Assembly: GCF_025118155.1 (NCBI RefSeq)
Contig: NW_026251404.1
Location: 434,001-498,000, forward strand
Origin: Cokeromyces recurvatus
Lineage: Eukaryota; Mucoromycota; Mucoromycetes; Mucorales; Mucoraceae
Direction of reading: 5' to 3'
Length of the DNA: 64,000 nt
The notes under the pieces were generated by a model that worked only from the letters and a program-made list of their open reading frames with translations, was not told the DNA's origin and did no database searches. Shown one piece after another: positions 1 through 10,874 of this stretch (position 1 is the stretch's first letter; each line of letters begins with the position of its first letter). A program made the translations under genes and the position numbers.

Positions 1-99
1 AAAAAAAGAAGAAAAATCCACTTTCTCCCTTTTTTTTTTTTTTTTTTTTTCTCTCTCTTTAATTTATGAATAACAATTATTATTACAATCCTTTTTTTA

Positions 100-584
100 A
101 TGACATTGGTTGCCCTCTATTACAACCCACCTCAACAACAAACAACTACTACTACTACTGCAAAATGGAAAAGGGGATTAGCACTGCTATCATCCAAATA
201 TTATAATAAAAAAAGAAATCAAGAAAAATTTTCACCCATGACAGTTGCTGCTGCTACTGAAAAAGTTTTATGTCATGATAATAAACAGCAACGACCACAA
301 TATATAAAATGTGAGGACTTGACTGCTAAGGAATTTGCTCAGATAACTGGAATTAAAATTAAATCTTCTTCAAGTAACAACGATGATATGAACGAAATAT
401 TAATTGAAGATATAAATAATAATAATAATGAACATATGATTACTACGACTGCGACTATTACATCTTCTACTACTCAAATGACATCCATTTCTAATTTTAC
501 TGAATTTTCGTCGTCAAAAACAAGCCATATCTGGGATTCCGATTTTTGGAAATGTAACACGACTCATACGCCAGTTATGGCTAA

Positions 585-616
<32 letters not shown>

Positions 617-882
617 ATAGTAATAATAGTTGTTGCTGTAGTAATAGCAGACTAGTCTTATCACGTACTCACTCTACTCCTTCTTACGATGAGACTACAA
701 ATACCATTTTAAAGAATAATCATAATTTGACTGTACCAGGTGTTATTCAAAAGGGTCGATTTAAAATAATAATAGGTCAAGATGATTATAGTTGCGAACC
801 TGTACGTCAGCATGTTGTATTTGAATGGAAACGTAAAAGATCTAATTCGTCAGCTATTTCTTTATCAACAAAGAAAAAATAA
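100..882 (+). CDS. hypothetical low-complexity protein, 260 aa
   Basis: I do not recognise this protein. It is a single open exon of 260 codons ending in TAA. The body is rich in Ser, Thr and Asn, with an AGT-encoded Ser run near residues 164-178, short Asn runs and a Cys cluster. The C-terminal third is the least repetitive and most protein-like part (segments such as GVIQKGRFKI and HVVFEWKRKR), ending in a basic stretch that could be a nuclear-localisation signal. The start is uncertain: an overlapping ORF opens at ATG 66 in another frame (46 codons, begins MNNNYYYNPFF), separated from this ATG by a run of 7 T. That ORF could be an upstream ORF, or the true N-terminus if the T-run length is wrong. 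No transmembrane segment is visible. Function unknown. Confidence 0.5.
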
Positions 883-3466
883 GAGAAACCATGTAAACTA
901 AAACTAAAACTAAAACTGGAAAAAAAAAAAGACGCTCTATTATTCAACACTATATATTTAAACATATATAACATATGTACATGTACACATAATTCTAATA
1001 ATACCACTATCCTTATTATCATTAATACCAACAATTTAACTTGTATGTTCTTAATGTAACCCTCTAATTTTTTTTTTAAATTCTTCGTTGTACATAATAT
1101 TCCATCCAATGTAATAAAAATAAATAATACATATTAGTAGTAGTAGTAGTAGTAGTAGTTAGTAGTTAGTAGTAGTAGTAGTAATAGTAGTAGTCGCAGT
1201 TGTAGTCGTAGTAGTTGCAATGTCAATGTGCGGCTTTTTTTTTTTTTTCTTTTCTTTCTTTCTTTCTTTCTTATTAACAGGCGGTTTCTCAATTTGTTAC
1301 GGGTGTGATTTATTGCCAACTGAAAAAAATGTTTAAAACTAATTTGTTTAAAGTTATTAGTATTAAATAGTAATAATAATAATAATAATAGTAGACAAAG
1401 TATCTTAAGCCATAGTTAGTTAAAATACAAATGATATTAAACATAAACATCGTTTTTTTTTGAGGTAGAGGGGGAGGAGGTATTACTACAACTTTAGTAA
1501 AATAGTACTTGAATAGTAATAAGTTGAAGTGTCTTTTTTCTTTTCCCTCCTCGCTATCAACTAAAACAAAGTAGTATCTAGCAGTGTTAAAAAAAAGGGC
1601 TTCATTTATTAGATGCAGTTTATTTCTTCTTAACTTGTAGTAATCGTACTATTGTATCAACTTGTACTCTACTTACCTCATCCGATTGTTTTCTTATCAG
1701 AGGGCTTTATACTTGCTCTATTTTACCATAGTCATTATAAATACACATTTGTTTTAACCATTCTATTCTTACAAGATACTCTTTTTTTTTTCCCTCTCTC
1801 CCCTCCCAGTCTAAGGTGAGGTTAAAAAGACAAAATTTAAAATTCAACAACAAAAGACTTTCTTATCTCTTTTAGGTACTCGAAAAAAAAAGCAATATTA
1901 GAAATGACGTTAGAAGTAAAAAAAAAAGATGTTTAGAATCCAATACAAAGTTGGAGGGAGAGTGATGAGAAATAATATCATCTCCAATATTCATTCATAA
2001 CTAAAACTTGACTTTACCGAGAATCCTGTATTCTTAAAGAAGAAGAAGAAAAAAAAAAAAAAGAAACTGCATACACCACTCTATTGATCATAAATGACCT
2101 TATTACTAAAAATAAAAAAAAAATCAAATGAACTTGTCAAATGATTCGACTCGAGATGAAAAGTAAAAGGAAATTCATTCAAAGGTGGCTAATATATTAT
2201 TAATTGTAACAAAAAATTATTTAATTAATTGTATTATAAATGATCATAAGCCTTAATACTTTGTTGCATAAATTAAAGATATTATTTATTTTTTTTTTCG
2301 TAGCATACACACACATGTATTTATTTCTGCCTTTTCCCCTCCAGAAATAGAAGTGTAGATTAAAGACAACCTATTTTCATTTCTGCATGATTTGATATAG
2401 ACTGAAACATGTCAAAGTCTTTAACTTAAAAAGGATTTAAATCTCCTGTCTAATTCTTTTCGTAATAGTAGTGATATCATTTTTTTTTTTTTTTTTAATT
2501 AATGATTATTATCAAGGGAAAAAAAAGTTTTTTTTTTTTTTTTTTTTTTTTCCTCTTCTCATTTGATATAAATCAACTTCTTGCTATTATTCATTACTAC
2601 TGATCAAAATAAACCTGTTAAAGAAAAAAGGAACGTCATCTGACGTTTATTGTATAATAGGTTTGCATGTGTTGTTGTTGTTGTTGTTATTGTTTGCATA
2701 CAAACATGTTTAAAAAATTTGCTTGTCAGTCATATCTTTTTTTAAAAAACAGCTGCTGTTTTCTCAATGTGGATACAAAAATAGATTATTATTTTTTCTT
2801 ATTGGTAGCACAAGGCAAAGTAAAATTAGTATCAAAAAAAGTGCTACAACAGCTTGTTTAGAGTTAATCGTGTCAAATAAATAATAACTTTAGTTGGTAG
2901 TGTTCTTCACTTTATTGTAGAATCCTTTCTATTTATAGGACAATGATGATGTAGTAGTAGTATTCTATTTCATACACAAAGATAGTTTGCTTTTGAATAT
3001 AAAGAAGTAGACATCATTTTCTTAATCTTTGCAATAAACGAATCCCCCCCTTTTTTTTTCAAATGTTAAATATATTTATATGTACAAAATACTTTCTATA
3101 TACAAAAATCAAAAACAATTAACTAAGAATCTTTTAATTGTTGTATACATAAGAGCGTTGAGAAAAGAGATAAGTAAATAGTATGAAGAAAGTAAAGAGG
3201 ATTTGTATTTTAGAAAGAAAAAAAGAAAAAGAAAAAGAAAATAGAGAAAATAAAAAACGACTTCACACTCTTCTTCTCTCTTTTTTTTTTCTTCTTCTTT
3301 TTTAATGAGCCTCTTTAACTTTCTTACCTTTTTTTTTTCCCTCTTATTGTCATATGGGGCTATACATTCATAGAATTTAAATAGCTTCATTTTTTTTTTT
3401 TTTTTTTTTTTGGTTGTATTTATATGATACCTATCCTTTCCCTTTTTTTTTCTATACAATCATAGG
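883..3466. other. long gene-free spacer with trinucleotide repeats
   Basis: This is 2.6 kb without a convincing gene, lying between the 3' end of the first gene and the 3' end of poly(A) polymerase. It contains a TAG/GTA trinucleotide tract at about 1134-1215 with interruptions, TAA repeats near 1370-1390, several T runs of 15-25 (for example 2480-2496 and 2527-2551) and A runs. The ORFs present, such as a TGT-driven Cys-rich one near 2667, are products of simple repeats. Probably 3' UTRs plus intergenic DNA. Confidence 0.5.
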
Positions 3467-5844
3467 CTACACAGCTACAGATGCTGTTTTTACATCAGTG
3501 TCTGTTGGAGGGGGTATCGTATTATCAGTATTTGTTTTCACTTTCTTATTGACAATTACACTGGAATTAACCATCGTAGGTTGTAGAGTAGGTGACGGTG
3601 ACTAGATAAGGAAACAAGAGTACATAAGCAAATGTTACATACGTATATATACATATATTACTTACCTTTGATAACGCCCTTTTTGACATCTTTATCTCTC
3701 TCTTTGGAAGAACTTCTTCGGGCAAATTGGTGTGCCTTACATTTTCTACAGCTATTCCCATATGTTTAGAGTTAAACTCAGACCAGCTTTTTACCATATT
3801 CATGAATTCATAGATTGGGGCTGTTAAATCTAATGTCCTTGATTCACCTTCATAATATACATATATGAAGATATGAAGATATATATGCATATATATATAT
3901 ATATATGTATATGGTAAAATGAATACATAAATGTATGAGTTACGTACGACTGGAATATATAATAAATAACTATATATACACATACACATACACATACGCA
4001 CACACGTGCACATACATACATACATACATGTGTGTGTGTATGCGTATACGTATATACATGTATACATATATATATACATATCTGTATTTATTTATTTATC
4101 TATCTTTATAGATATAGATATAGATATATATATATATATATTTATATATACATATATGAATATATATACATTACCTGATTTTATCCTAATATAGAGCCCT
4201 AAATAAAATACTTTAGTATAAATTTTCATCGTCTTTCTTGAACTGTTTCTTCTTGATGGTATAATTTGTCCATGTGTAGCTGCATACACGTCTTCAGAAT
4301 TCTCACATGTAAATTCATATTTGAATCCTTCTACATAGGGATGTACAAGGGCAAGGGCAGGAACAAGCTCAAGTTTAGTCACTAGATGTCTCAACTTGGC
4401 TTCAACAAGTCCTGACCATTTCAATTGTCTCTCTGGATGATCGCTGCTTACGATCACTTGAAGATAGTACTTGTAGTTACGAAAGAAATCATGAGATTGA
4501 AACAAGGAAGCCCAAGGTAAAGTGCCTTGCATGATTTTTTCAGTGATCTGTGATGCTATATTGAATTCACCCAAGATGATACGTTGTGTAGAGGCTGTCA
4601 CGTTATGAGTTGTACACATACTCGGATAGCAAGGTGTAATGATAGGCATACGATGCGTACGATTTATATTTAATGAGGGACTCCAAGGCCTCAAGGAAGG
4701 GTTAAGGGGTGGTCCATCTTCAATAGGTTTAAGTGTGACAGGTAACGGCCATTTCCAACTCTTCCAAAGACTAAAGAATTTACTGACAATCACACTAGCA
4801 CACGCATTTGGATATAATTGACAGACACGAGCTACCAAGATAGCCCAAGCGACACCACCAAAGAAACCTAAAACATTCGAATAAACTGCTTTCCTCATGG
4901 CCCATAATTTTATACACCGTAAAGCGATACGGAATGTTTCAATATCGGGTACAAGACGAATTATTTCATCAGCTACTCGTGTGCCGTTAATACTACGAAT
5001 ACATCGATCATCTAAGCCGCGTAAAATAGATGCGTCTTTTAAATTGGTTGATTCTGTCACTTGAGGAAGACTGACTCTTGCACAAACAAAATCAATCTAA
5101 AATAAAAAAAATAAGAGTAAATAATAGAGAATCATCTAAATAATAATAATAATGACTTACAGGAATATCATTATATTTAAACTTGATAACAGGTACAAAA
5201 GAATCTGGTACAGACTAGATGTATAGATTAGATTAGATAATAAATAAAGTAAAATAGTATTAAAAAAAAAAAAAAAAAAAAAAAAACTTACTGTAATTTC
5301 AGAAATACATGGAACTTTTTTAGTATTTGAACCATATTTCGAAAAAATCTGTTCTAAATACAATATTTGGTAAAACACATAAAGTGTCAATATCGGCATC
5401 TATAAAAGGGATAATTAGTATATAAGGGAGTTACAAAAAAGAAAGAAAAAAAATTTTTTTTTATATGTATTATGTTATTATTATTTTTATACCTGCTGAA
5501 TTTACACCCAATCTGTAACTACCAAAAGTAAAGATAGCTCCACCTGCAGCATCAGCAATCTCTTTTGGTATATTTCTTTTTTTACAGATGGACTGCACAA
5601 GTTCTCGTGTTAATTCGCCTAAATGTTTTAAAGCAGCTTCTCTATATATTTGATGAATAAACACAACATTGTGGTTATCAAAAAATAAAATAAAATACCT
5701 TTGAGCAGTTTTTTCTTTACTATCATACATTCCAAATTTTTCAAGAGTTTTTTGAAGATCTTTTGTCAATTCAAGTTCTTGTATTGTTGGTACTGATAAA
5801 GATAGTGGTTTAGTTATACCTAAATAAGGTTGCTGCTGTGACAT
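3467..5844 (-). CDS. PAP1: poly(A) polymerase, nuclear (with apparent frameshift)
   Basis: Adds the poly(A) tail to cleaved pre-mRNA in the nucleus. Exons on the minus strand: 5844-5699, 5641-5493, 5399-5292, 5214-5161, 5096-4175, 3847-3666 and 3601-3467; about 565 codons, the usual fungal length. The nucleotidyltransferase motif FGSYRLGV is followed across a splice by DADIDTLCV with the catalytic DxD, and the third acidic residue lies in IDFVCARVSL. The central domain has NGTRVADEI, and the RNA-binding domain has SRTLDLTAPIYEF. Exon 3 does not stay open: the frame coding DADIDTLCV..DFFEIWFKY hits a stop at CTAAAAAAG, while KKVPCISEIT, needed to join the next exon, is in another frame. The exon total (1696 nt) is likewise not a multiple of three. 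Either an assembly indel at the A/T run or a real lesion; every other part is intact. Transcribed divergently from U1-70K. Confidence 0.93.
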
Positions 5845-6909
5845 GATTATAAATGTGTATATAAATGAAAGATGAAATAAATAAAATAAAATAAAATAAA
5901 TAAAATAAAATAAAATAAAATAAAATAAAATAAAATAAAATAAATAGAAAGAACGACACTATGTAAAAGGTTCATGACAAATGTTTTTTTTAAAAAAAAA
6001 AAAAAAAAAAAAATTAATCAAAAATTTGAAATTCAGGTAATGAACGAGAATGAAGCTTATTTGGTTTGATCTTTCTTTAGGACATGTACCCTAAACTTCT
6101 TTAGTAAAATTAAAATCGAAAAATCATACTATATCAACTTTAAACTTAAAATGGGCTTATTATTATTATGTTTTGCCTTCGTTTACCACTTGAAAATAAA
6201 CATTGAAAAATAGATTTATTATCACCTATAAAACGCTTGTTTTAATAGACTGTAATTTCATAATAAAAAAGGAATAAGAAAGGCAGTAAGATATTTAAAA
6301 TAAAGGGTCAAATATGAATACTTTTCCCCTTCATTTGCAATATGCGTAGTTAATATGTAATTTAATATTTTCTATTTTATAATTACCTTTTTTTTATGCA
6401 AGGTTAGATTTGTTCTAAAATTTATTCTACTAGTTGCAACAATATAAAGTAGCGATTATCTAATAAGAAGGTAGTGGAAATAGCTCATAAATTATCTTGG
6501 TATGTTTAAAGTAAATACTATCTTCTAACCTTTTTTAATATCTACTAGATCTATACACATACACATACACACACATATATATACATGTATATATTTATAC
6601 ATTCAACTTTTAGAACGATATAGACTAGTATAACATAAAGTCAATAAAACTTTTCATCTGAAAGCTGCTATAAGAAGACTGTTGTTCAATCCTTCATTAT
6701 TATAAAAAAGAGTCAATACACAACAATAAGTCGCCATTTTTTATTTTTGAAATTAAAGGCAGTCACAAACAAAACTACTAAACACACCTCAAAAATATCA
6801 AATTCATATATTCTTTTTTTTTTATTTATTTATTTATTTCCTTTCAAATAATAATTAAGGAAAACTTACAACCAAAAAGACAAAAAAAAAAAAAGAAAAA
6901 ACCCCCAGA
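5845..6909. promoter_or_regulatory. divergent intergenic region, PAP1 / U1-70K
   Basis: This 1.07-kb spacer lies between two divergent start codons and should hold both promoters. A tandem TAAAA pentanucleotide tract (about 5881-5944) sits just upstream of the PAP1 ATG, followed by an A run at 5993-6013. The U1-70K side has a T run and an A-rich leader at 6883-6900 next to its ATG. No ORF or structured element is evident. Confidence 0.45.
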
Positions 6910-8009
6910 ATGACTGATAAACTTCCTCCTAATTTGTTAAAATTATTTGCTCCACGTCCACCTTTACCTTATGTGCCTCCATTGGACAAAGATCCAGAGA
7001 AACGTGTTGGTTGTATTGTTACTGGTGTTGCATCTTTAGTTGATGAACTGAAAAATTATGATCCCGATTATGTACCTTGGAAATCACTATCTGAAAAACG
7101 AAAAGAAAAGGTATACAAACAAACAAAAAAAAAACTTTGCTGATATCAAGTTATTACAAGTTTATTTATAAATTAAATTAAATATACATGTAGGCTGAAG
7201 CAAAACAAAAGAAAGCTGATGAAGAATTACAAGCTGCTTTGAAAGAATGTAACTTGTACACGTATTTATTAAAATTATTTCTAATCTTTTTATATATATA
7301 TATACATACATATATATAGATGATCCTGAAAAGGATTCAAATATTGATGGTGATCCTTTCAATACTCTTTTTGTTACTCATTTAAGTCCTGAATTAATGG
7401 AAAGTGATTTAGTCAGAGAATTCGAAATCTATGGACAAATTAAAAAGGTACTATTATAACTTGTTTTTTTTTTTAAAAAAAAAAGACAACTTTAATCCAT
7501 ATTTTTCTTTTCTCTCTTTGGTAGATTCGTCTTGTACGTGATAAACAAGGAAAGTCTCGCTGTTATGCTTTTATAGAATTTGAAAGAGAAAAAGATATGC
7601 GTGGTAAGTGACGATGTAAAGATTAAATAAAAATAACCATAGGCTCATTTATATATTAGCGGCATATAAGGATGCAGATGGTTTAAAGATATTGGGTCGT
7701 CGTATTTTAGTTGATGTTGAACGTGCTCGTACTGTTAAAGGGTGGAGACCTCGTAGATTAGGTGGTGGCCTTGGTGGTAGAGAACAGCAAAAGTCTTCCT
7801 CTGAACGTCACACGAGTCGTGATAGATATCATGAACGTGATCGAGGACATAGAAGTTATGGAGGCTATAGTCGAAGAGATGATGATCGAAGAAGATCTCG
7901 TATGCGCTCACGAAGCAGAAGTCCAAGAGGATATAGAGAACGTGGTGATAGATACGGTAGTCGTAGAGATAGATCTAGAGATCGTATGAGTAGAAGAGAT
8001 AGATATTAA
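6910..8009 (+). CDS. SNP1: U1 small nuclear ribonucleoprotein 70 kDa
   Basis: Core U1 snRNP protein; it binds stem-loop I of U1 snRNA and takes part in 5' splice-site recognition. Exons 6910-7110, 7194-7248, 7320-7447, 7525-7603 and 7660-8009 total 813 nt, 270 aa. The N-terminus ([19 protein letters not shown]) is the family signature that contacts the U1 core. A single RRM follows at about residues 92-170, with RNP2-like LFVTHLS and RNP1-like [11 protein letters not shown] Gly linker (GGGLGG) leads to an Arg-rich tail of RS, RD and RE dipeptides ending SRRDRY. The tail is shorter than in metazoan proteins, as expected in fungi. All introns are 55-83 nt with GT..AG ends. Transcribed divergently from poly(A) polymerase. 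Confidence 0.95.
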
Positions 8010-10874
8010 TCCACTTCCTCCCTTACAATCGTATATGCTGTACATATATGCTACTGGTGTGTATATTCTTTCTTTTATTTTCTTTTATTTTTTTTATTAT
8101 TTTTTTTAAGAAAAGAAAAGAAAAAAAAAACAAAAATGGTTCATTTGTTTTCAGCTTTTATATATACATACATACATACATACATACATACACGCACACA
8201 CACACACATATATACATATATATATTTATATATATATGTATATAATACTATTTAAAGCAAGGGAAAGTAATGCGTTTGTATATAACTTTCTTTTTTTTTT
8301 TTATTTTTAAGAAAAAGAAAAAAAATATTTATAATAACGTCTATTTTATTTTATTTTATTTTATTTTTTATTCAAGAAGATTGGGTAAATAAGGGTAAGA
8401 CATTTTGGTCGTAAGTTGTACTGTGATTTCATTCTATACATACATTTATAAAATAATACAAAAAATAAGAAAAGGTGAGTAATAATCATTCTAGTGCCAA
8501 TGGGTGAGTTTTTGTAAAGAAAGAAACGTATAAATTCTTTTTATAAAGGTGAAGGGTTCCCTTAATTATAGTGTTTTTTATTCAATGATTATCTATTAAA
8601 AAAAAAACGACCCAACAAATAATATATTAACCTTTGTATTGTAGAATTTATAATAATGTATTTGGTAGGATGGTGTAATAAATGAATAGTTGTATATGTA
8701 TATGCTTAAAGCAGAATGTACTGACTATAATAATATTTTGCAATATGCAGTATGCTTACTGATAGCGTCATATTCTTATATCTGCAATTATACTCTATTT
8801 GGAACAATAACCTTTTTATACGCGTACATCATTCGTTCTATATTCATCATAACCCGTCGTCATCATGAAAGGTTTAATGACCTTTAATATGATTACTTTT
8901 GTAGGTATCAAAAATAAACAGCGGGAGAAAGAGGAGAGTCTGCTTACAATATATTGAACAATAAAAAATAGTGTAATGCAATAGACTTCTTTATTATGGA
9001 TATATTAGACCAAAGACACTATAAATGTGTACATAAATAGAATCATTAGATAAACTCGATAAGAGAACATAATGTAGTTATCACTTACACATATAAGCCC
9101 TTGTAAGAATAAGATGTTAATAGTTTGTTATTTGGCTTGTAAAATAGTATATCTTATTTAAGAAAATATGCTGTACTTATGTTCAGGCTTTCAAGCGTTT
9201 CTCTTTATTATATAAATATATCTATTTTTTTTTCTCAATGTTGATAATAATAATATGTGGGCGATAGACTTTTACAGAGTGAATACAACAAGATTCTTTA
9301 AAAGGACAAGGTCATTACGATAGAAAGGTTTTTCTTACTTTTATACTTACTTATTAAAGTGAGTTAAAGAACAAATATGATAAAAAAAGACTACTAGTCT
9401 AGTATAGATGTCTTTTCTATATTTTCCTCATTTAACATAGAATCACTTTATTCTAACATCTTCTCCTCCTCCCCTATTACTTTATATAGAATCCATAAAT
9501 ATTAAAGAAGATAATGTAGTAAAGGATAAACACACACACACAAAGGTTGACTTTTTTTCTACATACATTCTATCTTTGATTCATTCAACAAAATAAGAGT
9601 AAAAGAGTGATTTTAAGTACGACATAAGGGAGACTAGACTTACTAAATACCCCTTGTTAGAAAATAGTAATATTTTGTACAAATGAGATGCATATTAATT
9701 GCCTAAATAGGAAAAAGAAAGTTAATGAGAATATAAACAAAAAAGTGAAAACAAAAAGACATTTATTTTACTTACTTTTCTTTTCTTTAACATAAATACA
9801 TTTCATATAGTCATAAAGAAGATATAAAATTGACAACATTTTACTATTTTACACATTGTTACTTTTTATAAGAAAGGGAGAAAATTAAATAATGTAACTG
9901 TGTGTATGTGTGTATTAAATGTGGGGTAACACATATTCTTATCGATTTCATATGATTGTGACTGTAATTTACAACAACGACCTCCTTATTCTTATAAAAA
10001 AGTAGATATTCAAAGTTATTTTTTCTTCTTTATCTTCTTTATTATTACTATTTCTTCTATAGGTAAATCATTAAATAATACTATTTTATTCTTCTTCTTC
10101 TTCCCTGCCCTAGGAGGAAATTCTTTTTCTCATGGTTACCACTTATGTACCGGGCTCTTGATGAGGAAGACACCCTATCTTGCCCTCCTTGAATTAGGAG
10201 GACATTGTAGGGTATCTTGTTGATTCAGAGGGCGTTACATATTGTGATCGCTATGGTTTTTCTAACCTCCTAGTAAAAATAAAAAATACAAGAACAAAGA
10301 AGGTGCAACGAATCCTAGCCTCCACGCGGCCACCTTTGGACTGCAGTAAATATTATTTTTACTGTTGACGAATTGGGGATTCACTTTTTTATATATGAAA
10401 TAAAAATGAAAAATAAAATAAAATAAATATATCTTTTCTTACGCGTCTTTTAATAATATTTTATGTATTTCTAATTTGTCCTTAAGGATGTTGCAAACAT
10501 ACGTCTTTCATCTATACTAGAATTAAAATATGAATATTTAAAGCTTTTCTAAGTTTATATAGCACACCTCATCTTTAACAGGTTAATTTTCAAGTAGCAG
10601 AAAAAGAAGAAAAAAAAAAAAAGGCGACACATGAGGAGAAGGTTAAAAGATGTATTATAAGGTGATCCATCCTAAGCACTGTAGGTGAATGAATAGTACA
10701 ACTCTTTATTTTAAAGACAAGTCTATTATTCTCAGCACATTTTATAGAATAAGATGGTGGGACCTTTGTATCACATGTAATAATAGATTATTTAAATAAT
10801 AGCTTATTGCCTCTTCTTTTGTATTCCATATACAATATATTCGTCTTTTTTGTTTTTATTTTTTTTTGTTAGTC
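8010..10874. other. 2.9-kb gene-poor spacer containing a foldable GC-rich element
   Basis: No convincing protein gene. The U1-70K 3' side carries CATA and CA/TA dinucleotide repeats (8165-8245) and a TTTTA tract near 8343-8366. Most of the rest is AT-rich without a recognised motif. The exception is about 10100-10340, clearly more GC-rich than its surroundings and described separately. The last 500 bp are presumably the promoter of the Iml2-like gene. Confidence 0.45.
10110..10273. ncRNA. candidate structured RNA or hairpin element, family unknown
   Basis: Outer arms 10110-10117 (CTAGGAGG) and 10266-10273 (CCTCCTAG) are perfect complements. Inside, 10129-10133 pairs with 10161-10165 (CTCAT/ATGAG); 10167-10177 pairs with 10208-10218 over 11 positions with one mismatch; and 10184-10189 (CCTCCT) pairs with 10196-10201 (AGGAGG) around a 6-nt loop. 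This gives a nested, multi-branched fold. A further 6-bp arm, AAGGTG at 10300-10305 with CACCTT at 10331-10336, follows. GC content is well above the flanks. No 5S, U-snRNA, RNase P or tRNA hallmark was recognised. It could be a noncoding RNA gene or a small inverted-repeat element. Strand unknown. Confidence 0.4.

Noticed and set aside
2667..2861. Cys-rich small ORF beginning MCCCCCC
   Set aside because: It is the translation of a TTG/TGT simple repeat with no conserved pattern and lies in the long AT-rich spacer.
3567..4079. long minus-strand frame beginning in CATA repeats as a separate gene
   Set aside because: Only its central part (3666-3847) is coding, as a poly(A) polymerase exon; the rest is intron made of TA/CA repeats.
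7735..7926. antisense and alternative-frame ORFs over the U1-70K RS tail
   Set aside because: They are frame shadows of the Arg-rich repeat coding region.
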